Origin: DATJPR01 sp035506295
GTDB taxonomy: Bacteria; Bacteroidota; Ignavibacteria; UBA10030; UBA6906
NCBI GenBank assembly: GCA_035506295.1
Contig: DATJPR010000024.1
Location: 1 to 15,390, forward strand
Reading direction: 5' to 3'
Length of the DNA: 15,390 nt
Below, piece after piece: positions 1 to 7,668 of this stretch. Numbering within the stretch: position 1 is the first letter of the stretch; every line of letters begins with the position of its first letter. The translations under genes and the position numbers were made by a program. The notes under the pieces were generated by a model. That model saw only the letters and a list, made by a program, of their open reading frames with translations. It did not search any database and was not told the DNA's origin.

Positions 1-3000
1 TCGACGACGCGGATGCGTCCGCGTGGATGCACCAGAACATCGAATTTCGTTTTTCGCATGACCGTGTGCAGCAGGCTGCGTACTTGCGGGAACCTGCCGA
101 CGAACGTGCCGCCATCCACCATGCGATCGCCCGCGCGTTGCTGAGCGGCGGGATTGACGCGAAACGAGGGCAGCAGTTGTTCGACATCGCCGCGCAATAC
201 TCGCTGGGAAGCGAACTCATTGCAACCGATGAGGAGCGGTGTCACGTGATGACCCTTGAACTGCTCGCGGGGCAAAGGGCGAAGTCTTCCTCAGCCTATG
301 CTGCGGCATTCAAATATGTGGAGCAGGGGGTGGCGCTTCTCCGCAACGAGGACTGGGGGTCCAGATATCACCTTTGCCGGGATCTCACGCTCGAGAAAGG
401 AGAATGCCTCTACCTTCTCGGCCGCTTCGATGAGGCGGAGAAGTTATTCGACGACTGCCTCGTGCGGTTTCCCGACGTTGCCGATCGTGTCAGGGTGTAC
501 GGCCTCAAAATCGATCAGGCCAGCCACGTGGGCGACATCGAAAAGGCGTTGACGACGGCGATTGCGGCTCTTGCGGAGCTTCGTGTGCGGATTGCACGGC
601 GACCGTCGCGCCTAACGCTCTTGAAGGAGATGGTTCTTGCCCGCATTCGACTTCGCGCACGGCCGATTGACGAACTCATCCATCTTCCCCCGATGACGGC
701 GGAACGCCCCCGGCTTGCTATCAACCTGCTCATGCGAGTATTCGGCATCGCGTATTCCGAAAGCCAGGAATTCAGCGCTCTGGTCGTCTCCAAAATGCTC
801 AACCTGACACTCCGGTACGGGAATGCCGATGTCTCCGCGTATGCGTATGGCATCTACGGCCTCCTGCTTCGTGCGGGATTCGGTGCCTACCGCTCCGCGT
901 ACCAGCTCGGCCTTCTCGGCGTGCGATTGAGTGAACGGGTCAACAATTCGATCCTGCGAGGTCGCTGCAATTTCGTGATGGGGACGCTTCACAACCACTG
1001 GGTCCACCACGCCCGATCGAATGCAGAATTCATCGCCCTGTCCCACCGGTTGTGTTTCGAGAATGGCGATCTCCTGTATGCCTCCTACGCGCTGACCCAA
1101 CAGGTCATGAATCTTCAAGTGACGGGCGCTCCTCTTCAACAAGTGGAAGAGCAGGCGCAATCGTCGTTGGAGTTTGTTCGCGGGTTTCACGTCGACGATA
1201 TCGAACCGTATTTCACCGTTCCTCTGCAGTTCATTGGGAACCTGAAGGGCACGACCGTCTCCGCGTCGTCATTCGACGACCCGCAGTTCAATGAAACCTC
1301 GTATCGCTCTGTCCTGGATGCGAGCAGGTACACGCCGCCGCGTATGTACTTTCGCTTTTTGAAAATGCAGGCGTTGTGCCTTCGCGGGTTCTTCGAAGAG
1401 GCGCTCGCGGTGGTCGATGAATCCGAACGGTACCGTCACGCATTGATCGGGCAGGTCGCCGAATGGGAATTTGCCTACTATCATGCCCTTGCTCTTGCGA
1501 GAGCGGGGAAGCATACGTCCGGGAGAACCACGACGCTGCATCGACTGGAGCGGGTGCTCGGGCGCTGGGCGGAGCAAACGCCGGCAAACCTCTCGTGCCG
1601 GCATTCTCTCGTCCGGGCGGAGATTGCGCGGCGTGAAGGGCACGCGGATTTGGCGATCACCCTTTATGATGCGGCGATACGCGCCGCCCGCGAGGAGGGA
1701 TTCACGCAGGTCGAGGCTCTCGCGAACGAATACGCAGGTCGGTTTCATCTTGAGCGAGGTCGGCAGAGAATCGCCGCTGATTATCTGCGTTCTGCTGTGG
1801 AAGGGTTTGCCCATTGGGGAGCCACGGCAAAAGGGAGGGAGCTTGCAAGGGAATTCGCCGCCCTTCTTCCCGTCGCACCCGACACCGGGCCATCGGGGAG
1901 CGTCACTGGATCGCTGCAAAGCCTGACCGGGGCGACCGTCCAATCACTGGATCTTCTTTCCGTCCTGAAGGCGTCCCAGGCACTTTCGAGTGAAATCGTC
2001 CTCCCACGCCTTCTCGACCGCATGCTCTCGATCGTCGCGGAGAATGCAGGTGCCGGCCGCGTGGTGTTTATCGCCGAGCGACGGTCTTCCCTGGTCATCG
2101 AGGCAGAGCACGATGTCGGCGCCGGCCGGTCGCGCGTACAACTTGCGGAACCCCTGGAACACTCGCCGCTCGTCTGTGAAGCAATTGTCCGGTATGTGGT
2201 GCGGACCCGGCAGGATGTCGTTATCCACGACGCTGCGCACGATACGCGGTTTGCCCCCGATCCGTATCTCTCGACGCGTCGTCCGAGGTCCATTCTCTGC
2301 ATGGCGGTGGTTCAACAGGGAGCCGTCACAGGAATTCTGTATCTCGAGAACAATCTCATTGAAGGGGCGTTTACCCCCGATCGCGTGGAGGTCCTCCGCC
2401 TGCTTTCTGCGCAGATCGCGGTGTCGATGGAAAACGCCCGGCTCCATGAGCAAGGGAGGGAGTACGCGCGAATGCAGGAAGAATTCCGTCTCGCAGCGTC
2501 CATCCAACGGGAACTTCTTCCGAAGAGTGCTCCGCACATCGCAGGATATTCCCTTTGCGGAAGGAACATCCCGGCTCTTGCAGTCGGCGGAGACTATTTT
2601 GATTTTCTGCGGGTGGATGACGCGCATCTGGCCGTGTGTATCGGAGATGTGTCAGGCAAGGGCCTGCCTGCGTCGCTGCTCATGGCGAATCTTCAGGCAA
2701 CACTCCGCGGGCAGACGCTGCTGCACGCGAGTCCGTCAGAATGCCTGCGGCGCGCAAACCATCTCCTTCACGCGAGCACGAGCCCGGAAAAATATGCCAC
2801 CCTCTTCTACGCCATGCTCGACTTATCCCGAAACCGCCTGTGCTACTGCAATGCCGGGCATGAGCATCCGCTCCTGGTGCATCCCGATGGTACCGGCGTG
2901 GAGCTGGAAAAGGGGGGAATCGGTCTCGGCATTCTCGAGGATTTTCCCTTCGAAGAGGAAAGCATCGACTTCGGCAGGGGAGAGCTTCTCCTGATGTACA

Positions 3001-3200
3001 CCGACGGGATCACCGAGGCGATGGACGGGCAGGGCCAGATGTTTGGCAAGGAACGCCTCTTGTCGCTGGTCCTTCAATCGCGAAATCACTCCGCACAGGC
3101 TGCCGTGGATGAAATCATCGCCGCAGTCGCCGCCCACCGCAAGGACTCACCGCAGTCGGACGATATTACCCTCGTTGCGGTGGAACGATCGTCAGACTGA
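1..3200 (+). CDS. Partial multidomain signalling protein: ATPase/helical-repeat tail, GAF, SpoIIE-type PP2C phosphatase
   Basis: The 5' end is missing: the frame is open from base 3 through the Met at 27, so that Met is not a real start. Numbering from it, the opening FSHDRVQQAAY is the hallmark found just after the AAA-type ATPase core of large kinase/ATPase signalling proteins (COG3899-like). Residues about 30-630 are helical, TPR-like repeats. About 641-810 is a GAF domain (sensor fold). About 816-1057 is a SpoIIE/PP2C serine phosphatase: GGDYFDF (D856), GDVSGKG (D874), YTDG (D993) and SDDIT (D1046) give the expected metal-binding acidic residues, so the phosphatase looks active. The region between GAF and PP2C (QEEFRLAASIQRELLP) is the usual linker helix. 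Such enzymes typically dephosphorylate anti-sigma-factor antagonists (partner switching); no partner gene is visible. An N-terminal Ser/Thr kinase domain is likely off-window. It ends 12 nt from the convergent barrel gene. Confidence 0.88.
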   Translation, partial: DDADASAWMHQNIEFRFSHDRVQQAAYLREPADERAAIHHAIARALLSGGIDAKRGQQLFDIAAQYSLGSELIATDEERCHVMTLELLAGQRAKSSSAYAAAFKYVEQGVALLRNEDWGSRYHLCRDLTLEKGECLYLLGRFDEAEKLFDDCLVRFPDVADRVRVYGLKIDQASHVGDIEKALTTAIAALAELRVRIARRPSRLTLLKEMVLARIRLRARPIDELIHLPPMTAERPRLAINLLMRVFGIAYSESQEFSALVVSKMLNLTLRYGNADVSAYAYGIYGLLLRAGFGAYRSAYQLGLLGVRLSERVNNSILRGRCNFVMGTLHNHWVHHARSNAEFIALSHRLCFENGDLLYASYALTQQVMNLQVTGAPLQQVEEQAQSSLEFVRGFHVDDIEPYFTVPLQFIGNLKGTTVSASSFDDPQFNETSYRSVLDASRYTPPRMYFRFLKMQALCLRGFFEEALAVVDESERYRHALIGQVAEWEFAYYHALALARAGKHTSGRTTTLHRLERVLGRWAEQTPANLSCRHSLVRAEIARREGHADLAITLYDAAIRAAREEGFTQVEALANEYAGRFHLERGRQRIAADYLRSAVEGFAHWGATAKGRELAREFAALLPVAPDTGPSGSVTGSLQSLTGATVQSLDLLSVLKASQALSSEIVLPRLLDRMLSIVAENAGAGRVVFIAERRSSLVIEAEHDVGAGRSRVQLAEPLEHSPLVCEAIVRYVVRTRQDVVIHDAAHDTRFAPDPYLSTRRPRSILCMAVVQQGAVTGILYLENNLIEGAFTPDRVEVLRLLSAQIAVSMENARLHEQGREYARMQEEFRLAASIQRELLPKSAPHIAGYSLCGRNIPALAVGGDYFDFLRVDDAHLAVCIGDVSGKGLPASLLMANLQATLRGQTLLHASPSECLRRANHLLHASTSPEKYATLFYAMLDLSRNRLCYCNAGHEHPLLVHPDGTGVELEKGGIGLGILEDFPFEEESIDFGRGELLLMYTDGITEAMDGQGQMFGKERLLSLVLQSRNHSAQAAVDEIIAAVAAHRKDSPQSDDITLVAVERSSD

Positions 3201-3212
3201 TCCGGTCCTCTG

Positions 3213-4820
3213 TCAGAACCACAGTCCCAATTCCACGAAACATCGGACACTGTTGACGGTGTTGTCGAGGATATAATCTCCCCGCACCATGGTATAGAGG
3301 CTTCGAGAGATGCGATATTGTGTGTCGAGGGAAAACGTCTGTGTCAGATACACCTGGTGCAGGACGTCGATTCCGAAGGCGTAGTGGTCATAGCGAAGGG
3401 TCATGTCCAGTCTGCCGAAGAACATCCTGTCAAGCTCGACCGTTGCGTCGTTTCCCTTGAGGAACGGACTGATGGCGTTGGTGTATCGAAGCGTTGCGTC
3501 GAACCCTGTTCCAAGGAAGTCGAATGCTCTCATGGAGCCGGCGAGAGTGTGGGAAGGTTGCGCATCACCGGGCCGGTAGCGGTATCCGGCTGATCCCGTG
3601 AACGACAGGTCCTTCAAAGGACGGACAGTCAGACTGAGCCGCAGGCCGTGCTGGAGCGCCTCGTCGAACAGGCTGTCGGGAATGCTCTTCATCGTCTGGA
3701 AGAGATACACGCTGCGCGATTCATCGTAGCTCATGCTCGCGGACAACCACCACGCATACGAATAGTTGACGAAGAGGGAGGCGTTGGAAAGACTGGCCTT
3801 CGAGTTCCTCTGACCGTCCTGTATCCCGTTGAGCTCGAGGTCTGCGTCTCCGTATGCCTGGAGAGAACTGCCCTCAAAGACCGAGCCCTGGAACGCGAGG
3901 AACTGCCGATCGAGACTCCCGTGAAGAGTCTGACGCGCGTACGCAACCGTTCCCTCGTACTCCTGAAGGGCATCGTCGTTCCCCTGATAGCCGAGGAAGA
4001 CTGCGGTCTTCGTCTGTGTCCCGTCGATGCCGAGGGCAGACTGTCCGACGGCCCTTCCCGCGATCGCTCCTGCAACCATCCCGGATTGCCGGACGAGCAC
4101 CTGACCGCCGTCGAGAAGTCCCAGGCTCCCGACGTAGCCCGAGACCATCCGGCCGACCGTGAATCCAAAATGATCCGTAGGCTGTCCCATCATCAATCGG
4201 AGATCGTACAGATTGAGCCGGCTTTTGTTGCCCGTGCCGAACTGGGGGTAGGCGTTGGTGAAATCGTTCACGGCCTGACCGTTGAGCGAAAAGTTCATGC
4301 CCGTGCCGGCGATATTGCTCACGCTGAGATTGGCTGCGACGGCGGGTTCTTGAATATTGAGTCTTGAGTCCGCAGCGATCTCGCCGAAGTACTGGAGGGC
4401 GACTCGGCCGTGCACCAGCGTTCCGGGTGGCTGTGGCAGCAAAGGTTCCGGGATCCCATCCCCCTGCATGGCGACCGCCCGGGTTGTGTCCAATTCCAGA
4501 GGAGCCTCCGGGTGGTTGACGGAGGGTAGTCGATCGACGACGCCGAGATCAGCGGTGCGGAACAGCGAATCAGCTCTCGCGACGCGTGCCACGCATGAGT
4601 GTGCGGCAAGAAGTGTCACGACTGCGCTTCCCAACGGAATGCCCGATCGATACACCTTGATCGTGTCCCCGGCGACAATCCCTTCTTCCGTTCCGGCATC
4701 AAAATACACCTGCTCCGATGTGACGTAGGTAATCTTCGTCACAAAGCCGGGAGCATGCTGTGCCCGGGCGAGCACGCCGGCGGTCAAAAGTAAGAGAAGC
4801 AAAGGAATGCGCAATGTCAT
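3213..4820 (-). CDS. Predicted outer-membrane beta-barrel protein, last gene of the multiheme cytochrome cluster
   Basis: A 535-residue protein starting at the ATG at 4820, 10 nt after the decaheme gene stop. The reading frame stays open upstream to 5021 but lies inside the cytochrome gene, and only the 4820 start puts a signal peptide (MTLRIPLLLLLLTAGVLARA) at the N-terminus. Residues about 28-85 form a small beta-rich domain (EEGIVAGDTIKVYRSG) resembling SH3-like or FlgT-C-like folds. A linker rich in Pro follows to about residue 125. The rest alternates polar and aromatic/hydrophobic residues in short strands separated by Gly/Asn/Asp turns, as in outer-membrane barrels. The last residues are CFVELGLWF: a C-terminal Phe is the usual BAM recognition signal. 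No CXXCH is present. I recognise no named family. Position after two secreted multiheme cytochromes suggests a porin sheath for electron transfer; a general porin or adhesin-like barrel is the alternative. Confidence 0.75.
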   Translation of the reverse strand: MTLRIPLLLLLLTAGVLARAQHAPGFVTKITYVTSEQVYFDAGTEEGIVAGDTIKVYRSGIPLGSAVVTLLAAHSCVARVARADSLFRTADLGVVDRLPSVNHPEAPLELDTTRAVAMQGDGIPEPLLPQPPGTLVHGRVALQYFGEIAADSRLNIQEPAVAANLSVSNIAGTGMNFSLNGQAVNDFTNAYPQFGTGNKSRLNLYDLRLMMGQPTDHFGFTVGRMVSGYVGSLGLLDGGQVLVRQSGMVAGAIAGRAVGQSALGIDGTQTKTAVFLGYQGNDDALQEYEGTVAYARQTLHGSLDRQFLAFQGSVFEGSSLQAYGDADLELNGIQDGQRNSKASLSNASLFVNYSYAWWLSASMSYDESRSVYLFQTMKSIPDSLFDEALQHGLRLSLTVRPLKDLSFTGSAGYRYRPGDAQPSHTLAGSMRAFDFLGTGFDATLRYTNAISPFLKGNDATVELDRMFFGRLDMTLRYDHYAFGIDVLHQVYLTQTFSLDTQYRISRSLYTMVRGDYILDNTVNSVRCFVELGLWF

Positions 4821-4830
4821 TTGGAGCCCG

Positions 4831-5634
4831 CTACGGTCGAGGATGGCATCGGTAGCATGCCGTGCTTTTGTATTCATAGCCCTGCCGTCCGCTGTGGGTC
4901 GCATCCGTGCGTGCTTTGGTATGCTCATGGCAATCAATGCACTCGAACGTTGTATAGACCGGCTGCTGCAGATGGCAATCGTTGCACGTGTTCCAGACAC
5001 CGGGGTGATGCGTAGCGCCATCGCTGATCGGGAAAAAATTGTCGTGCGGGAAGAACGCTGCGGGCTGCCATGTCAGTGCGCGATGGCATGTCGCGCACTC
5101 GGTGGAGAATCCTGCCTGCTGGTGGTTCGGGTTGGTTGTTGCCAGGTACGCCGCGCGATGGCACGACACACATTCCACGGGCGTCCCCCGAAAACGATTG
5201 TTGGCGTGGCAGGAGATGCACGGCACCGTCTCGTGAATGCCCCTCGTGGGGAAGTCTGTTTTGTCATGATCAAAGGAGACGAGCCACGAGGTCTGATCGG
5301 CGGCATGACACAAGGTGCAATCCGTCGAGAACCCGGCAAGCCGGTGATCGACGGTCGGCGCTCCATTGAAATCTGTTCGGTGACAGGCGATGCACTCCCG
5401 CGGGGTTCCTTCAAATCTCAGGGTGCGATGGCACTCGACACACGAGGCACGCCGGTGAGCGCCACGGAGCGGGAAGGACGTGGTATCGTGGTTGAATCCA
5501 GGGGGGATTGTGACCTGCTTCCACGAAGCAGTGGTATGGCATTCCGTGCACCGCATGGATAACGGACCGTGCGGCGATTCCTGCGCGAAGATCGCAAGAG
5601 GCCAAAGGGAGAGGATGACAAGGGCCTTGAGCAT
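4831..5634 (-). CDS. Secreted decaheme c-type cytochrome
   Basis: A 267-residue protein with Sec signal MLKALVILSLWPLAIFAQ and no lipobox Cys, so it is predicted to be soluble in the periplasm. It has ten CXXCH sites (CTECH, CVECH, CIACH, CTLCH, CISCH, CVSCH, CATCH, CNDCH, CIDCH, CYRCH). Twelve further His residues could supply distal ligands for bis-His hemes. The hemes fall in a three-heme repeat: CxxCH, then F.HD.T.FP..G.H....CxxCH, then a GTPxECxxCH segment ending in an AGFST motif. This occurs clearly twice, and a third divergent copy ends with an extra heme. The module resembles the doubled-CXXCH/cytochrome c3-c7-like superfamily, but I assign no named family such as MtrA. It starts 45 nt after the 20-heme gene and ends 10 nt before the barrel gene, indicating one operon. 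An AGGT element 11 nt upstream of the start is a weak ribosome site. Confidence 0.9.
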   Translation of the reverse strand: MLKALVILSLWPLAIFAQESPHGPLSMRCTECHTTASWKQVTIPPGFNHDTTSFPLRGAHRRASCVECHRTLRFEGTPRECIACHRTDFNGAPTVDHRLAGFSTDCTLCHAADQTSWLVSFDHDKTDFPTRGIHETVPCISCHANNRFRGTPVECVSCHRAAYLATTNPNHQQAGFSTECATCHRALTWQPAAFFPHDNFFPISDGATHHPGVWNTCNDCHLQQPVYTTFECIDCHEHTKARTDATHSGRQGYEYKSTACYRCHPRP

Positions 5635-5679
5635 GAACGGAGTACCTGACGTCGAATGTTGTGCGGTGCCGGCGCGCTT

Positions 5680-7317
5680 CTATAAGGTGCGTTTTGCGTC
5701 GGGCGTCGAAGCGTGACAGTCTTCACACTTTGTCCCGAGCGGTTTGTATCGAACGATGGTCTTTCCTCCGATGGTCTCTGATTTGTGGCATTGATTGCAG
5801 GGGACGGATTCGTGCTTCCCGGTAAGAGGGAACCTTGTTTTTGCGTGATCAAGCGTCACGTTCTTCCAGGAGATCGCCGTGTGGCACGGCTCGCATCGCG
5901 TCCTGCCGTCGACGGCAAATTGGCCCGCGTGCGGTTCTTGATGACAATCGGCACACACCATGGTCAGGCCGGCATAACGGACGGGCGTTGCTTTGATGTG
6001 ACATTTCTCGCACGGCGTGGTCCGGTGTTTGCCCTCGAGCGGAAATCTGGACCTGCCATGGTCGAAGGCGAGGTCCTGCCACGCCGTGGTCTTGTGGCAC
6101 CCTTCGCATGATCCGGGTCGGCCGGCAAACTGGCCCGCGTGGACATCTTTGTGACAGGTCATGCAGGTGAGAGTGCCATCCCAGCGGAATCGTCTCGTGC
6201 TCTTCGCGTTCACGGCATTCGCGACGTGGCAGGCGATGCACGGTGTCGCCCGGTGGGCGCCGGTCAGGGGAAATACCGAACTGTCGTGGTCTTCCACGGT
6301 GTACGTGACCAGCGTGAAGCTCTGCTCATTATGGCACGCTTCGCATTTGCCATGATCTTTCCGGTGGATGAACTGACTCCCGTGAGCGTCAGCATGACAG
6401 TCCGCACATTCCTGGTACCGCGTTACATGGAATCCCAGCTCACCGCTCGCGTTTCGTTCGCGCGGCGAACGGGCATGGCAGGCGGCGCATTGCAGCTTCA
6501 CGTGAGCGCCCCTCAGCGGGAATCGGGTCAGAGCATGGTTGAACTCCCTGCCCGAGACCTGTTCCCACGCAAGCGTCGTGTGGCAAGCGGTGCATGGTTG
6601 CGTGAATTTTCCGTGATGGGGATCGGTGTGGCAGTCGTTGCAGCCGGCGAACGCAAGTCCGCGGTACATGACCGCATCGGTGTTCGGGATCTTCTTGTTG
6701 TGACATGCGGCGCATTGCACGGTCACGTGCTTCCCCGTCAGACGATATCGTGCACGGTCATGAGAGAACTTCGGCGCCGGCTTCCACCCGTTCTCGGAAT
6801 GGCATTGGTCGCACCCGCCCGCGAGTTGCCCCCGGTGCTGATCGACGTGGCACGTCGCGCACGCTCTCCCGAGTCCCATGTACGTCGTCCGTCGCCTGGG
6901 AAGCAACGCACGGATGTCGGCGGCGGTCACCCTGCTCCGCATATGGCAGGAATCGCAGGCCACTCCGGCGTGTTTGCCGGCGAGAGGATACCCCGTGGTG
7001 GTATGATCGAATTGCGATCGGTCGAAATGAATGATGCTGAAATCCCGGCCATGATGCTCACTATGACACGTCGCGCAAGCGCGATCGCGCACGGTCGCAT
7101 GATACCCGTTACGGCCCTGAATCCGGCTGGCGATCTCCGAATGACACACGAGGCAACGGTCATTGGAGATCGTCTTGCCAATCGTGTGGCATTGCGTGCA
7201 GTTCTGGACCCCTTCGAGATTCGCATGGGCAGTCGTGAGCTCACCCGGCGAGATCTGGGCGAGAGCCGCCAGGGGGAACACACAGAACAGGGAAATGAGG
7301 ATCAGTCGCTGCATCAT
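5680..7317 (-). CDS. Secreted 20-heme c-type cytochrome built of three-heme repeats
   Basis: A 545-residue protein with signal peptide MMQRLILISLFCVFPLAALAQ (cleavage near ALA-Q) and twenty CXXCH motifs. There is no membrane anchor at the C-terminus and no lipobox. After a divergent four-heme N-terminal section come five copies of a unit of about 65-75 residues: CxxCHxDxHxGxF, CxxCH with a following Trp or Phe, F.H....RFPL.G.H, and CxxCH. A final single heme (CEDCH) closes the protein. Twenty-six His residues lie outside the heme motifs, enough for bis-His ligation at every heme. The fold should be a heme wire in the cytochrome c3/c7-like superfamily, acting in the periplasm or across the envelope. 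Two adjacent Met codons (7317, 7314) could each be the start; no strong Shine-Dalgarno site is seen. It is first in the three-gene cluster and divergent from the GH89 gene. The opposite strand is also open over most of this gene, a shadow. Confidence 0.9.
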   Translation of the reverse strand: MMQRLILISLFCVFPLAALAQISPGELTTAHANLEGVQNCTQCHTIGKTISNDRCLVCHSEIASRIQGRNGYHATVRDRACATCHSEHHGRDFSIIHFDRSQFDHTTTGYPLAGKHAGVACDSCHMRSRVTAADIRALLPRRRTTYMGLGRACATCHVDQHRGQLAGGCDQCHSENGWKPAPKFSHDRARYRLTGKHVTVQCAACHNKKIPNTDAVMYRGLAFAGCNDCHTDPHHGKFTQPCTACHTTLAWEQVSGREFNHALTRFPLRGAHVKLQCAACHARSPRERNASGELGFHVTRYQECADCHADAHGSQFIHRKDHGKCEACHNEQSFTLVTYTVEDHDSSVFPLTGAHRATPCIACHVANAVNAKSTRRFRWDGTLTCMTCHKDVHAGQFAGRPGSCEGCHKTTAWQDLAFDHGRSRFPLEGKHRTTPCEKCHIKATPVRYAGLTMVCADCHQEPHAGQFAVDGRTRCEPCHTAISWKNVTLDHAKTRFPLTGKHESVPCNQCHKSETIGGKTIVRYKPLGTKCEDCHASTPDAKRTL

Positions 7318-7382
7318 CGCTCGGGAAGTCTGCCGCTTATGAGGCCGTTTTGACCGGCATACGATGCGTCAATACTCGCATA

Positions 7383-7425
7383 TGGGAATCCCTCCAACGA
7401 GCGTGAGCTCGTTTCGGGATTGCCA
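7383..7425. repeat. Long imperfect hairpin with GTGA tetraloop, REP-like or structured leader
   Basis: The arms pair as follows: TGG (7383-7385) with CCA (7423-7425); AATCCC (7387-7392) with GGGATT (7416-7421); AACGAGC (7396-7402) with GCTCGTT (7407-7413), closed by GTGA. There is a G/G mismatch at 7386/7422 and a TCC/TC internal loop. That gives 16 base pairs in 43 nt with a GNRA-type loop on the plus strand. It lies 65 nt upstream of the 20-heme start, so it could sit in that mRNA leader or be a dispersed palindromic element. It has no U-tract long enough to be a classical terminator. Confidence 0.6.
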
Positions 7426-7464
7426 GAGGTCCCGGACTACTCAGTGATCAATGAAACTGGATGA

Positions 7465-7483
7465 GACACGCTACGTGTCGTAG
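7465..7483. promoter_or_regulatory. Two overlapping palindromes, candidate operator
   Basis: GACACG-CTA-CGTGTC (7465-7479) and CTACG-TGT-CGTAG (7471-7483) are both perfect inverted repeats and overlap, so only one can form at a time as a hairpin. As DNA they could be a repressor or activator site between the divergent genes. No known regulator consensus is recognised. Confidence 0.35.
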
Positions 7484-7501
7484 ACGTTGGTGTGAGAATC
7501 A

Positions 7502-7511
7502 ACCACGTGGT
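7502..7511. promoter_or_regulatory. Perfect palindrome ACCACGTGGT, candidate operator
   Basis: A perfect 10-bp palindrome with a central CG, as in LacI-family operators, about 160 nt upstream of the GH89 start. It continues as GGTAACG, a heptamer also present in the operator region at 14699-14705. Short palindromes arise by chance, so this is tentative. Confidence 0.3.
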
Positions 7512-7643
7512 AACGAAGAAGGCTCTTGACGATGCTTCCTGAAATGAATGGCGAAGCAGAGAAAAAAGAGTTTGCAATACAACGATTTCCGGCACAAGAT
7601 GCAACTGTCAGTATTGATCGTTACATTTCCGCACAATCCTTCC

Positions 7644-7655
7644 TTGATCGATCAA
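7644..7655. promoter_or_regulatory. Perfect 12-bp palindrome TTGATCGATCAA before the GH89 gene
   Basis: A perfect 12-bp inverted repeat with central CG lying 13 nt upstream of the GH89 ATG at 7669. A related half, TTGATCG, occurs at 7614-7620. The position suits a repressor-type operator or a site affecting translation. The regulator is unknown. Confidence 0.4.
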
Positions 7656-7668
7656 TCACTCCGATTCC

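Larger units (their letters stand above)
7318..7668. other. Divergent intergenic region between the cytochrome cluster and the GH89 gene
   Basis: This is the only long gene-free stretch (351 nt). It must hold the control regions of both the leftward cytochrome cluster and the rightward GH89 gene. It contains one long imperfect hairpin (7383-7425) and several palindromes (7465-7483, 7502-7511, 7644-7655), listed separately. I found no convincing -35/-10 pair for either direction: TTGACG motifs exist on both strands (7526-7531 on plus, 7372-7367 on minus) but lack a good -10 partner at normal spacing. Short open frames here show no protein-like composition. Confidence 0.7.

Noticed and set aside
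1990..2994. 334-codon plus-strand frame overlapping the GAF/phosphatase region
   Set aside because: Out of frame with the conserved PP2C motifs and low-complexity Arg/Ser/Cys-rich composition typical of a shadow.
3201..3212. Bidirectional terminator between convergent genes
   Set aside because: Only 12 nt separate the stops and no stable inverted repeat is visible there.
4821..5021. Upstream extension of the barrel gene into the decaheme gene
   Set aside because: It would bury the signal peptide 67 residues in and overlap the cytochrome coding sequence; the ATG at 4820 fits better.
5680..7317. Periodic DNA pattern resembling a CRISPR or tandem repeat
   Set aside because: The periodicity comes from the protein-level heme repeat; the DNA units are not identical and spacers are coding.
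4831..7317. Lipoprotein signals in the two cytochromes
   Set aside because: Neither signal peptide ends in a lipobox Cys; both end in A-Q type signal peptidase I sites.
6139..7353. 404-codon plus-strand frame opposite the 20-heme gene
   Set aside because: It is the antisense of a repeat-rich CXXCH gene and has no recognisable domain. The minus-strand product has a signal peptide and 20 heme motifs.
7344..7372. Minus-strand promoter TTGACG for the cytochrome operon
   Set aside because: At 16-18 nt spacing no acceptable -10 hexamer is found.
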